Positions 19,346-28,454 of a stretch of 64,000 nucleotides of DNA are shown piece after piece (the stretch's first letter is position 1; every line of letters starts with the position of its first letter). Origin of the DNA: Salegentibacter holothuriorum (GTDB lineage Bacteria > Bacteroidota > Bacteroidia > Flavobacteriales > Flavobacteriaceae); assembly GCF_900168045.1 (NCBI RefSeq), contig NZ_FUYY01000004.1:217934-281933 (forward strand). The letters are read 5' to 3'. The notes below the pieces were generated by a model. The model ran no database searches and was not told the origin of the DNA. It was given only the letters and a program-made list of their open reading frames with translations. The position numbers and the translations under genes were made by a program.

Positions 19346-21628
19346 CTAGAAATTATAATTAATAAAAATTGTAAAATTCCTGCCCGGTTCGGTGATTGGT
19401 TGACGGGTGAAATCTGCCTGATTATTAAAAGCGAAATTTAAATGATTGTAATAATATTTATCAAAAACATTTAATACTCCCACACCAATATTTAGGTTTT
19501 TAATAGCGGTAGTTCCGGCTTTTAAATCCATTAAACTATAACCGGGAGTTTTGGTCTCTCCAAACGATGGAGCAATGTTCCCCTGGTCTGCGGTAATGTT
19601 GTAGTAAATCCCGGTCCAGAACTTGGAATTTTCATATTCTACTCGTGATCTGCTCACCAAAGGCGGAGATAGCGGTAACGACTCTCCAAGATCTTCATTT
19701 TGAGTGTAAGTGTAAGCCAGGTCTGTGCCCAGTTTAATACCGGACTTAAACACCAATTCTCCCGAGAGTTCAAAACCTGTTTTGTAAGCCTCATCAAGAT
19801 TTCTAAACACTTTTGGATGCACAGGCGGTTGATTTGGCATATTCTTTCGGGTTAAGCTTTCATCTACTAAACCCACTATATAATTCTCATATATTGAATA
19901 AAATGCACTTACGGAGAAATTGAAGTTTTTCAAGGTTCCGGTATAAACTTCTTTTCCGTTGAGGCCTACTTCGAATTGATTATTTACTTCCGATTTTAAA
20001 TTAGGATTTCCTACATATTCATAAGGGTCTCTTCCAATATTGAAAAATGCAATAAAGCGTTCTTCCATATTTGCAGGCCTGGCACCTCTTCCGTAGGAAA
20101 GTTCCAGGGAATAATTCTCTTTTATTAAGTGTTTATAAGCCACAGTTCCACTAAAAAGTTGTTCGTTGTGCTTTCCACTTTCCGGGTATAATTCAGCAAA
20201 ACTTTCGTCTGGGTCAAGGCTTTCTGAAACAATATGATCTAGCCTCGCTCCAAAATTAAAAATGTTCTTTTTGTTGAGTATAAACCTGGCTTCGGCAAAA
20301 ACACCATAATCATTTACATAGCTATCCTGCCAAACCTTGTCCTGAAATTCCATAGGCATTGCTAAAGCTTCGCCGGCCATATTCATTTTAACCAGGCGTT
20401 CTCTTTGCCCGTCACGGGAGAGATTTGTGACATCTACCCCAGAAAATAGCCGCCACTTTTTGTTTAGCTTCCATTCGGCTTCCAGTTTTCCACCATAAGT
20501 GGTAGCTTCTACCATAGAAATTGCTTCCATTCGGTTAAAGGAAGCACGATTGTAATTGTTCATAATATGGTCTACAAAAGAGTAGTAGGCCTTTGCAGTT
20601 AAACCTTTAAATTTTTCCGTTTCAGCCCTGTAGTTATAGTCCAGGCTAAAAATACTGCTATTATCTTCATCGGTATCCATCATTAGCCCCGCGTGTTTTA
20701 CGTCGCGACCAAAGGACTGTCTGAAACCTGCTTTTAATCTATTATTTTCGTTGAAAGAATAGCCTGCTTCCAGGTTATAACCAAGGCTTCGGAAGGAGGA
20801 AGGAATGCTTCTGCCATTTCCATCTTCATAATCGCCATAATCTCTTTGGCTGAAATTCCCCGAAAGATCCCATTTGTTTAGATGACCTTCCAGTTGAACC
20901 ATATTTACCATAGAATTTCCGTTACTCTCGTAACCTGAAGAAACGCTGCCAGAAAATGTATCAGTGGTTAGCATTGTATTATCGGTTACCATATTTATAA
21001 TCCCACCAGAAGTATTTCCGTATCTAACACTAAAAGGGCCTTTAATGATCTCAATTCTATTAACTTCTTCTGGGTTTACCAGGGTGGTGATAGGGTCCAT
21101 CCGGCTTGGGCAGGCGTGCATTGCCTTAGTACCACCGTCAAACTGAATGTTTAATTGTTCGTACTGGCTGGCACGCATACTTGGATCCATAGCGTAACTA
21201 CCTCTTTTGATAAGGGAAAATCCGTTGATATCGCTAAAAAGCTCGCCTGCATTTTTAGGCTGAACAACCTTTTCTCTAAAATTGGTTTTCACCAGGCTTT
21301 GTGCTGGGTCTATTTGTGGGTTTCCAAGGAGAAGAATTTCATTAATTCTGAAAGTGAATCTTTCCAGATAGATCACCTTACCCGGTTTTATGTTTGTAAT
21401 ATTTTGTTTTCGGTATTTTAAATGACTGATCTGGAGCGTATCTTCTTCAGAAAAATTTATAAAAACTTCTCCTTTTTTGTTGCTGACTGCTGCTATACTA
21501 CTGCCTTTAATCTGGATAGTGGCATTCTTAACAGGTTCCATACTAAGTTGGTCTACAAGACTTAATTTAGATTGCGCTTGTAGCAATAGGGTGGATGAAA
21601 GGAATAATAATATGCTTAAAATTCTCAT
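19346..21628 (-). CDS. TonB-dependent outer-membrane receptor, probable copper type (OprC/NosA-like)
   Basis: A signal peptide ends in LQAQS. A carboxypeptidase-regulatory-like strand region follows (residues 20-90), then the plug (about 110-220) and a 22-strand-type barrel ending in FINYNF. The plug contains MHACPSRMDP, with Cys173 and Met177 in the C-xxx-M spacing known from the copper receptor OprC. A Met-rich barrel loop (KMNMAGEALAMPM) and KHAGLMMDTDE could add ligands. These features suggest uptake of copper or a copper complex across the outer membrane, driven by TonB. The substrate is inferred from these motifs. A small Cys-containing membrane protein is encoded 81 bases upstream on the same strand, a pairing I associate with metal receptors. 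Confidence 0.85.
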   Translation of the reverse strand: MRILSILLFLSSTLLLQAQSKLSLVDQLSMEPVKNATIQIKGSSIAAVSNKKGEVFINFSEEDTLQISHLKYRKQNITNIKPGKVIYLERFTFRINEILLLGNPQIDPAQSLVKTNFREKVVQPKNAGELFSDINGFSLIKRGSYAMDPSMRASQYEQLNIQFDGGTKAMHACPSRMDPITTLVNPEEVNRIEIIKGPFSVRYGNTSGGIINMVTDNTMLTTDTFSGSVSSGYESNGNSMVNMVQLEGHLNKWDLSGNFSQRDYGDYEDGNGRSIPSSFRSLGYNLEAGYSFNENNRLKAGFRQSFGRDVKHAGLMMDTDEDNSSIFSLDYNYRAETEKFKGLTAKAYYSFVDHIMNNYNRASFNRMEAISMVEATTYGGKLEAEWKLNKKWRLFSGVDVTNLSRDGQRERLVKMNMAGEALAMPMEFQDKVWQDSYVNDYGVFAEARFILNKKNIFNFGARLDHIVSESLDPDESFAELYPESGKHNEQLFSGTVAYKHLIKENYSLELSYGRGARPANMEERFIAFFNIGRDPYEYVGNPNLKSEVNNQFEVGLNGKEVYTGTLKNFNFSVSAFYSIYENYIVGLVDESLTRKNMPNQPPVHPKVFRNLDEAYKTGFELSGELVFKSGIKLGTDLAYTYTQNEDLGESLPLSPPLVSRSRVEYENSKFWTGIYYNITADQGNIAPSFGETKTPGYSLMDLKAGTTAIKNLNIGVGVLNVFDKYYYNHLNFAFNNQADFTRQPITEPGRNFTIFINYNF

Positions 21629-21709
21629 TTAATTCTATTTAAAAATTGATATAAGTAGATTGTATCCAAAGGTTTATACCGATGGATTTTTAAGATAATT
21701 CTGAAAAAA

Positions 21710-22090
21710 TTAAGCTTTAAAAGAAGGTGGATGGAAAGACTTTGGTAAGTATTGGTAGGTATAGTTATTTAAATAAGCTATTACAGTTTCTTTTTCTTCT
21801 GAGAATTGAAAAACTTCCAAAGACTGCATTGGATTAAAAAAGAGAATTACTTGCCGCTGTAGAAAATCAAGATGTGTTGGTTTCTCCTTTGTGGTTGAAT
21901 CTTTGCTTAATTTGGAGATTTCACACTTTCCGTTACATTCCATTTCCGGTTTGTCCTTATTAACACAAAATAATTCTGTAAAACTTGGATTATCTACCAG
22001 GTAGAAGCTTATCATAAAACCACTTTTTATACTGTTAAACAGCATAACTACTGTGAAAAGTAAAATGATAAATGTGCTTCTTTTTTCCAT
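21710..22090 (-). CDS. small membrane protein, partner of the putative copper receptor
   Basis: The 126-residue protein has one N-terminal hydrophobic helix (FIILLFTVVMLFNSIKSG, continuing into FMISFYLV). A Cys-containing stretch follows (LFCVNKDKPEMECNGKCEIS), then a second hydrophobic patch (QVILFFNPM). Three cysteines within 15 residues and nearby Met/Glu make a metal-handling site plausible, but I recognise no named family. It is encoded directly upstream of the TonB receptor gene on the same strand and is probably cotranscribed with it. It may be exported, with the Cys region outside the cytoplasm. Confidence 0.65.
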   Translation of the reverse strand: MEKRSTFIILLFTVVMLFNSIKSGFMISFYLVDNPSFTELFCVNKDKPEMECNGKCEISKLSKDSTTKEKPTHLDFLQRQVILFFNPMQSLEVFQFSEEKETVIAYLNNYTYQYLPKSFHPPSFKA

Positions 22091-22167
22091 TTAAATACAA
22101 AGATAACTGTATTTGTAGGTATGGAATTGTGACTTAAGTCACAATTGGAAAGAATTAAATGTTAAAT

Positions 22168-22198
22168 AAAAAACCCGGTGTTAATACCGGGTTTTTTG
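22168..22198. terminator. intrinsic terminator
   Basis: AAAAAACCCGGT pairs with ACCGGGTTTTTT around GTTAAT. It lies downstream of the second receptor gene on the minus strand and has A/T runs on both sides. It separates that gene from the copper-receptor pair. Confidence 0.85.
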
Positions 22199-22231
22199 GC
22201 TAATTAAACTAAATTACGACGATCTAAATTC

Positions 22232-24589
22232 TTAAAACATTCCGCCGGCATCGGTTTCATTATCGTCTCTTTGTTTTCTTTTTAAAGCTTTGTTTTTACC
22301 ACCACCAAATCTATATGAGAATCCTACATATACATTTTGTGTTTCGCCTTTAAATCTTCCGGTTTGTGGTAGGGGACGGCCATTGGTAAAGCTGAACTCT
22401 TGCGTATCAAAAACGTCATTAAAATTAAGACTAAGCGTAGCTTTGCCGTCCAGGAAAGAATATCGGCCTCCCAAGTTCATAAAATACATGGGGTCCATAT
22501 CCATTTGTAAATTTTTAGCTTTACTTCTATAGAATCCAAATAATTGAAAGGTCAATTTATCGGTAGCTTTAAAACTATGGTTAGATCTAAAGGTCCAGGC
22601 CGTATTATCGGTTTCTAAATATTCAGTACCAACCACACCTTTTAATTGCTGGCTATATAATTCAAAATTTGTATTGGTGCTCCACCAATCGGTAAATTTA
22701 TAATTGGTGCCAAGCTCTAAACCATAAGCATTATTATCTTCAAAATTATCGAATTGCAGTAGAAGTGAACCTTCTTCGTTAGGATCTTCAATAAAAACCT
22801 GGCTGATTTCATCGTTAATATTTCTGAAGAATACTCCTGCAGTTAAACTTCCTTTTTTGGTGAATTTTCTAGTGTAATTAAATTCAAAGGAATTGGTGAA
22901 TTGTGGATCTAATTCTGGATTTCCGGAAACAGTTAATCTTGGGGTACTTATTTCTCTAATAGGACTTACCTGTCCAAAACCGGGACGATCTACTCTTCGG
23001 CTATAGCTTAATTGATAAGAATTTGTTTCACTTGGAGTATAATTCAAAAATCCGCTGGGATAAATATTAAAGTAATCGTCACTAAAAACATTTTCGCCGT
23101 TGTAAATTGCATCTACGCTAAAATTTTCCAATCTGGCACCAAGCTGGTAAGACCATTTTTCGAAATTCTGACCGTACGTAGTGTAAAATGAATAAATGTC
23201 TCTTTTGTATTGATAAGTAGCAGCGTTAAAGAAAGTGCTGGTAGTGGTGTAACTATTATCGGTATCTGAAAGTCTGGCTTCAGCGCCTACTTCAAGTTTA
23301 GTATTTTCTGAAAGAGGATTTTCATAATCTACGTTTGCAATTATATTTTCCCTGCTTCCATTCACATGATCACGGTAATCTGTGAAAGCTTCAGTAGCCC
23401 CTTCAAAGTTAAAGATTGAATTTTCATCTTCATCAAAGCTGTTATAATCTACCTCGAAAAGAATTTTATGTCCTTCTTTTTCAAATTTTCGATCGTAAGC
23501 AAAATTGTAGGTGCTGTTAATATTATTGAAATTGGCATCAAGGTTTTGCGTTAGATTCAATTCTGGATTGGTCGGATAAATTATTCTTAGTGCGCCCAAA
23601 GGTCCGCCATCATAATGATTCTGGTTGGTGTAAAATGAGAATGTATTCTTGTCGTTAAGATAGAAATCTACGCCAACTTTATATAAATAAGATTCTCTTC
23701 TGTTTGTGATATCAAAAGCCTGGCGGTAATTATCTTCTGTAAAATTTATTCTTCCCATGTTTTTTCGGTCTCCAAATTGGGCACCAAAATTTCCGTAGAA
23801 ATTCAATTTTCCTTTTCTATAATTCATATCCAGAGAGCCGTTATAACGAGTGTTTTCACCAATGGTAACACCTGTGTTTAGATTGCCGTTGAAACCATCC
23901 TTAGCATTTTTATGAAGTACAATATTGATAATCCCGCTCATTCCTTCCGGGTTATATTTAGCTGAAGGATTTGTGATCAATTCAATCGTTTTGATAGAAG
24001 TAGATGGAATTTGTTTTAATAGCTGCGCCGGATCCATATTAGTGGGTTTGCCATCTATAAGTATACGCACATTAGAGTTTCCACGAAGTGCAATATTACC
24101 ATTCTGGTCTACATTAACCGAAGGCACATTGTTCATTATTTCCGAAGCACTAGCGCCGGTAGTAGTAAGGTCTTTCCCAACATTTATCACTTTGCGGTCA
24201 ATTCTTTGTTCTATGGTAGTGCGTTCTGCAACTACCGTAACACCCTCAAGCATAGCTACATCTGGTTCTAACTCGATGCTGCCAAAGTTGTATGTTTTAT
24301 GATCTTTGGTGATTTCAATTTCTTTTGAAAAAGGTTTGTAGCCCATAAACTGGACTTTAAAGGTGTAAGTGCCATTAGGGATTTTATCTATACTGAAAGT
24401 ACCGTCGGCAGCCGTGGTATTTCCTGAAACCAGGATGCCCTTCATATCGATAATGCTAATGGTGGCATACGGAATAGGTTCATCCAGGTCGCCATCCATT
24501 ACTGAACCCGAAATTTTACCTACAGGTTCATTGGCCATTGCAGTAAAACTGCTTATACATAATGCTAAAATTAAAAATAACTGTTTCAT
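22232..24589 (-). CDS. TonB-dependent receptor-like protein with OMP_b-brl_3-type barrel
   Basis: The 785-residue protein starts with a signal peptide (FLILALCISSFTAMA). A carboxypeptidase-regulatory-like domain follows (GKISGSVMDGDLDEPIPYATI, to about residue 105), then a plug domain (SASEIMNNVPSVNVDQNGNI, IRGNS-type RGNSNVRILIDGK, to about 225). The barrel is of the type annotated outer membrane beta-barrel family 3. The protein ends with a charged tail after YVGFSYRFGGG instead of an aromatic residue. No SusD partner is adjacent, so it is not a standard SusC. The substrate is unknown. The leader up to the CoA-binding gene is almost 500 bases. Confidence 0.85.
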   Translation of the reverse strand: MKQLFLILALCISSFTAMANEPVGKISGSVMDGDLDEPIPYATISIIDMKGILVSGNTTAADGTFSIDKIPNGTYTFKVQFMGYKPFSKEIEITKDHKTYNFGSIELEPDVAMLEGVTVVAERTTIEQRIDRKVINVGKDLTTTGASASEIMNNVPSVNVDQNGNIALRGNSNVRILIDGKPTNMDPAQLLKQIPSTSIKTIELITNPSAKYNPEGMSGIINIVLHKNAKDGFNGNLNTGVTIGENTRYNGSLDMNYRKGKLNFYGNFGAQFGDRKNMGRINFTEDNYRQAFDITNRRESYLYKVGVDFYLNDKNTFSFYTNQNHYDGGPLGALRIIYPTNPELNLTQNLDANFNNINSTYNFAYDRKFEKEGHKILFEVDYNSFDEDENSIFNFEGATEAFTDYRDHVNGSRENIIANVDYENPLSENTKLEVGAEARLSDTDNSYTTTSTFFNAATYQYKRDIYSFYTTYGQNFEKWSYQLGARLENFSVDAIYNGENVFSDDYFNIYPSGFLNYTPSETNSYQLSYSRRVDRPGFGQVSPIREISTPRLTVSGNPELDPQFTNSFEFNYTRKFTKKGSLTAGVFFRNINDEISQVFIEDPNEEGSLLLQFDNFEDNNAYGLELGTNYKFTDWWSTNTNFELYSQQLKGVVGTEYLETDNTAWTFRSNHSFKATDKLTFQLFGFYRSKAKNLQMDMDPMYFMNLGGRYSFLDGKATLSLNFNDVFDTQEFSFTNGRPLPQTGRFKGETQNVYVGFSYRFGGGKNKALKRKQRDDNETDAGGMF

Positions 24590-25047
24590 TTTTTGACTGA
24601 TTTTGATGATTAGTTTGCTTAAAATAATTCCTTGTAATACACATTAGCTAGACGTGTTTTTAAATAAATTCACAATTTTGATGAATAGAATTTATTGATG
24701 ATAATTGATGATTGACCCCGTTAATATGTTATATCATATACTTTGCATAACATAATAGAAAAACATCAGCTTTTGCAATTTTCGATCTTTGTCCTACTAT
24801 AAAGACGAGCAGAAAAATGAAATGTTACAGTATTTTCAAAAGAATTTTAAAAAAGCCATCTGAGAGTTTTAAAAAATGAGTCTCCTAGCAGGGTCTAAGC
24901 TATTATTAATTAAAAACAGCTTAGAAGTTGAAACTAGTTCAGCTTGACCACAACTCCCAGACAGCCTATAGATAAGTCGCCGGATTACTAACCATCACCT
25001 CTATATTCCAGCAAGTTTATCTACACAAAAGACTCTTTCAAAGTATA
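24590..25047. other. gene-free stretch between divergent genes
   Basis: This AT-rich stretch separates the leftward receptor gene from the rightward CoA-binding gene. It contains a decayed REP half-element at about 24919-24946 (GAAGTTGAAACTAGTTCAGC) and no open frame that looks coding. The leftward promoter must lie here, but I could not assign it with confidence. I saw no riboswitch-like fold. Confidence 0.5.
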
Positions 25048-25079
25048 TTTGTTACACTTAGGCCTAAATCTTAGCTTTG
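25048..25079 (+). promoter_or_regulatory. Bacteroidetes-type promoter of the CoA-binding protein gene
   Basis: TTTG at 25048-25051 and TAGCTTTG at 25072-25079 are separated by 20 bases, a close match to the Bacteroidetes consensus. The start codon at 25084 follows almost directly, so the leader would be very short or nearly absent. Confidence 0.7.
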
Positions 25080-25083
25080 TGAT

Positions 25084-25446
25084 ATGGAGAAGAAAACCTT
25101 AGTTCTTGGAGCCTCATTAAATTCAGCGCGATATTCAAATATTGCCATAAAAAGATTAGTCCGGTATAATCAGCCTACCGTAGCTATTGGATTGCGTAAA
25201 GGAGAAGTGGAAGGAGTAAAAATTGAAACCGAGAAAATTCCGTTTCAGGATATAGATACCGTAACACTTTATCTTGGCCCGCCTCGACAGGGAGAATACT
25301 ACGATTATATTGTTTCTTTAAATCCACAGCGGGTAATCTTTAATCCGGGAACCGAAAATCCTGAATTTTACGAAATACTTAGAAAAAATAATATTGAAAT
25401 TGAAGTAGCCTGTACCTTAATTATGCTTGGAACGAATCAATATTAA
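25084..25446 (+). CDS. CoA-binding domain protein (YccU-like)
   Basis: The 120 residues form one Rossmann-type CoA-binding domain: KTLVLGASLNSARYSNIAIKRL at the start, then TVTLYLGPPRQGEYYDYIVS and RVIFNPGTENPEFY. It is the size of stand-alone YccU-type proteins, which bind CoA but have no settled role. A strong promoter lies directly upstream. Its last 30 bases overlap the 3' end of the convergent symporter gene, so transcripts of the two genes are antisense there. Confidence 0.85.
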   Translation: MEKKTLVLGASLNSARYSNIAIKRLVRYNQPTVAIGLRKGEVEGVKIETEKIPFQDIDTVTLYLGPPRQGEYYDYIVSLNPQRVIFNPGTENPEFYEILRKNNIEIEVACTLIMLGTNQY

Positions 25447-26862
25447 TCCCAGTAGGGTTAGAAAACCATTTAGAATTAAAATAAAGAAGCCAAACTCAAA
25501 GCCAAACCACACCAGGCTGTTTATACTAATTATATAAGATAGGATTGGTGCCAAAATAGCTACTATAGGAACTAGTTTATCTTTTATCTTAATATTGGTG
25601 AACAAGCCAAGCGTGTAAAGTCCAAGCAAGGGCCCATAGGTATAGCCGGCAAATTCAAACAATTTATTGATCACACTTTTATCGGCTATCGCATATTTGA
25701 AAATCAGCATTACTGCAATAAATAAAATGGAAATAGTAATGTGAATTTGCTTTCTGATTTTCATTTGTCTAGCCTCTTCATAGCGTTTTTCAATATTTAG
25801 AATATCAATACTAAAAGAAGTGGTAAGCGCGGTTAAAGTACCATCGGCACTAGAATACGCGGCAGCGATAAGTCCCAGGATAAAAAGAATAGCTACGCCA
25901 ATTCCCAATTCGCCCCCGGTTGCAATAGCAGGAAAAAGTTCATCTTTAATGGCATCAATTCCGCTTAGATCGGCGTATTGCGTGAGTAGAACCCCCAAAA
26001 TAAGAAACATCATATTTACCACGGTAAGTACAATGGTAAACGAAAACATATTTTTTTGAGCTTCTTTCAGGTTTCGGCAGGTTAGGTTTTTCTGCATCAT
26101 ATCCTGGTCTAGCCCTGTCATAACAATGGCAATAAAAGCACCGCTTAAAAATTGTTTTACAAAGTGGTCACTACTTTTCCAATCTTCAAAGAAGAAAATT
26201 TTTGTTAGTCCGCTTTCAGATAAATGATTTATCATTCCACCGGCCGTGATTCCTAATTCATCTGAAACCACAATTAAAGTCACGCCAAGCGATAACAGCA
26301 TAAAAAATGTTTGTAGGGTATCTGTCCAGACTACGGTTTTAATTCCGCTTCTAAAAGTGTATAACCATATAAGAAATATAGTTGCCGAAACGGTAACGTA
26401 ATAAGGAACTCCCAATTCATCAAAAAGAATAAGCTGAAGCACGTTTGCTACTAAAAACAGCCTAAAACTGGAGCCAACAATCCTGGAAAGCAAGAAAAAT
26501 GAAGCCCCGGTTTTATAGGAATATTTTCCGAAGCGGGATTCAAGGTAAGAATAAATAGAAGTAAGGTTTAACCTGTAATAAAGTGGCAGTAAAATAAGTC
26601 CGATTACCGCATAGCCTACGGTATAACCCAGAACGACCTGAAAATAGCTGAAACTATCTGTCGCTACCGTACCCGGTAGAGAGATAAAAGTAACCCCACT
26701 AAGCGAGGCACCAATCATTCCAAAGGCTACAATATACCAGGGTGACTCCCGATTGGCACGAAAAAATTCGGCATTACTACCGGCCTTGCTAGAAAAGAAA
26801 GAAACTAAAAATAAAAGTCCGAAATAGGCGGCGATTAAAATTAAAATCTGGTAAGGCTGCAT
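25417..26862 (-). CDS. sodium:solute symporter (SSS family)
   Basis: The 481-residue protein has about thirteen hydrophobic segments. It has the SSS-family order: YFGLLFLVSFFSSKAGSNAEFFRANRESPWY near the start, IGASLSGVTFISLPG, LNLTSIYSYLESRFG, then TGLDQDMMQKNLTCRN and AAYSSADGTLTALTTSF, where the sodium site residues lie. It would take up a small organic solute with sodium across the inner membrane. The substrate cannot be named from sequence. It is a single gene. Confidence 0.9.
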   Translation of the reverse strand: MQPYQILILIAAYFGLLFLVSFFSSKAGSNAEFFRANRESPWYIVAFGMIGASLSGVTFISLPGTVATDSFSYFQVVLGYTVGYAVIGLILLPLYYRLNLTSIYSYLESRFGKYSYKTGASFFLLSRIVGSSFRLFLVANVLQLILFDELGVPYYVTVSATIFLIWLYTFRSGIKTVVWTDTLQTFFMLLSLGVTLIVVSDELGITAGGMINHLSESGLTKIFFFEDWKSSDHFVKQFLSGAFIAIVMTGLDQDMMQKNLTCRNLKEAQKNMFSFTIVLTVVNMMFLILGVLLTQYADLSGIDAIKDELFPAIATGGELGIGVAILFILGLIAAAYSSADGTLTALTTSFSIDILNIEKRYEEARQMKIRKQIHITISILFIAVMLIFKYAIADKSVINKLFEFAGYTYGPLLGLYTLGLFTNIKIKDKLVPIVAILAPILSYIISINSLVWFGFEFGFFILILNGFLTLLGLILIRSKHN

Positions 26863-27013
26863 AGTGATGATTTTGTGAATTGGCGAATTTACAAATTAAG
26901 CTTAAACTTTAGCCTTCTTCTTCAAAATGAACAATCAATAAGCTCGGAGAAAGCTTAATAGGTAGTTAGTGGTAAATTATTTTATCAATTAAAATTAGCG
27001 GAATTATTTAAAT

Positions 27014-27026
27014 CTCGATTATCGAG
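27014..27026 (-). repeat. CTCGATAATCGAG-family palindrome, copy b, upstream of recR
   Basis: CTCGATTATCGAG is the palindrome in reverse orientation and lies just upstream of a TAAATTCG (27036-27043) that could be the recR -7 box. The palindrome would thus cover the -33 region. The conserved tail of the family is not obvious here. Confidence 0.7.
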
Positions 27027-27047
27027 TAAAAATCATAAATTCGCACT

Positions 27048-27665
27048 ATGGATTTTTCTTCAAAACTTTTGGAACAAGCTGTAGATGAAATGTCTCAGCT
27101 TCCGGGAATTGGTAAGCGTACCGCTTTAAGGCTGATATTGCATATGCTTAAGCAGCCAGAATCGCAAACTAAACAACTGGCAGACGCACTTACCAAACTA
27201 AGAACCGAAATAAAACTTTGTAAAAACTGCTACAATATTAGCGATACAGATTTGTGTGCTATTTGCGCTAATCCTTCCAGAAATTCAGAAATTGTATGCG
27301 TGGTAGAGGATATTCGCGATGTAATGGCTATTGAAAATACCGATCAATACCGCGGGCATTATCACGTTCTTGGCGGAAAAATAAGTCCTATGGACGGCAT
27401 TGGCCCTTCGCAGCTTAGCATTAAACCTTTAATTGAAAAAGTGCAGGCAGGCAAAGTAGAGGAGATTATTTTTGCACTGAGCAGCACGTTGGAAGGCGAT
27501 ACCACTAATTTTTATATTTACAGGCAATTGGAAGGTACTGGTATTAAAACTTCAACAATAGCACGAGGAATTTCGGTAGGAGACGAACTGGAGTATGCCG
27601 ATGAGGTGACTTTGGGAAGAAGTATTACCAATAGGGTTCCGTTTGAGAATTCTACTAAAAATTGA
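27048..27665 (+). CDS. recR: recombination mediator RecR
   Basis: The 205-residue protein has the full RecR order. There is a helix-hairpin-helix at [14 protein letters not shown], a four-Cys zinc finger ([16 protein letters not shown]), then a Toprim domain ([34 protein letters not shown]). The Walker-B-like C-terminus is [20 protein letters not shown]. RecR works with RecO and RecF to load RecA on gapped DNA. It is followed by a toxin-antitoxin pair on the same strand. Confidence 0.97.
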   Translation: MDFSSKLLEQAVDEMSQLPGIGKRTALRLILHMLKQPESQTKQLADALTKLRTEIKLCKNCYNISDTDLCAICANPSRNSEIVCVVEDIRDVMAIENTDQYRGHYHVLGGKISPMDGIGPSQLSIKPLIEKVQAGKVEEIIFALSSTLEGDTTNFYIYRQLEGTGIKTSTIARGISVGDELEYADEVTLGRSITNRVPFENSTKN

Positions 27666-27701
27666 TATCTTTAAGTGAGCTTCGCGCTAAAAAATAAACA
27701 G

Positions 27702-27971
27702 ATGGAAATTTCAGCAATTAAAAAAGCGATTATTGAAAAATTGCAGGGACTTAATGAAGCTCAATTACTTCAAGTTCAGGAGGTAATTGAAAATTTTCAT
27801 CACCAAGAAAATATTGAGGAACCGCAAACCGATTATCATCTTGATGAGTGGGATTTAATGCCTGATTGGCAAAAGAAAAGAATTGAAAATGCTGAAAAAA
27901 GTTTAGGTAATGCAGCAGGAGTTCCTCATAAAGAAGTTGCAAGAAGAGTAAAAGATAAATATGGCTTCTAA
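27702..27971 (+). CDS. antitoxin-like protein of a RelE/ParE-type pair
   Basis: This 90-residue acidic protein begins MEISAIKKAIIEKLQGLNEAQLLQVQEVIENF, a helical N-terminus. It continues with DEWDLMPDWQKKRIENAEKSL and a basic C-terminal helix. It is the size and position of an antitoxin: the last 11 bases overlap the toxin gene. I place the start at the ATG at 27702, since an upstream GTG at 27675 would add only residues from the short intergenic gap. It probably binds both toxin and operator DNA. No characterised antitoxin family is recognised. Confidence 0.7.
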   Translation: MEISAIKKAIIEKLQGLNEAQLLQVQEVIENFHHQENIEEPQTDYHLDEWDLMPDWQKKRIENAEKSLGNAAGVPHKEVARRVKDKYGF

Positions 27972-28272
27972 AAGGGAAGTTATTTGGGCTGCTTCAGCCA
28001 TAAAAGACTTAGACAATATTCTTGATTATCTTGAAAATAATTGGAGCAAAACAGTTAGTGAAAATTTCTTTAATACCTTAGACCATTCGGTAGAGCTAAT
28101 TAAGATAAATCCTTATCAGTTTCCTGCACTCTCAAAAGAAAAAAGGTTTTATAAATGTGTGGTAACAAAGCATAATTCTATTTTTTATAGTGTTCCGAAT
28201 GAAACTCTTATTAGGATTCTCCATGTTTTTGATACACGACAGGATCCCCGAAAACTTCCACTTAATCAATAA
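27961..28272 (+). CDS. RelE/ParE family toxin
   Basis: The 103 residues show the RelE/ParE fold: REVIWAASAIKDLDNILDYLENNWS at the start, then NPYQFPALSKEKRFYKCVVTKHNSIFYSVPNETL and IRILHVFDTRQDPRKL at the end. This is the plasmid-stabilisation (ParE-like) subgroup, which poisons gyrase or cleaves mRNA depending on the member. It overlaps the antitoxin gene by 11 bases, a classic coupled arrangement. A long run of uninterrupted codons argues that it is functional. Location after recR may be fortuitous. Confidence 0.85.
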   Translation: MASKREVIWAASAIKDLDNILDYLENNWSKTVSENFFNTLDHSVELIKINPYQFPALSKEKRFYKCVVTKHNSIFYSVPNETLIRILHVFDTRQDPRKLPLNQ

Positions 28273-28454
28273 TATTTCTACTGAAAAATTTAGTTTCAGC
28301 TAATGAAATTGTAATTTTACCCAAAAGCGGATTTTATTTTTACTAGATGAAATACATAGTGAAAATTTAATTTATTGATTTTTTAATACTTTTAAACTTG
28401 AATTTTCATTAAATTCGCAAACATAAACCTTAAAATAAGCTTTCAATTATAGAT

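Noticed and set aside
24590..25083. Possible riboswitch in the long leader of the TonB-type receptor gene
   Set aside because: No B12-box, TPP or other conserved core could be found in either strand; the stretch is AT-rich with only a decayed REP.
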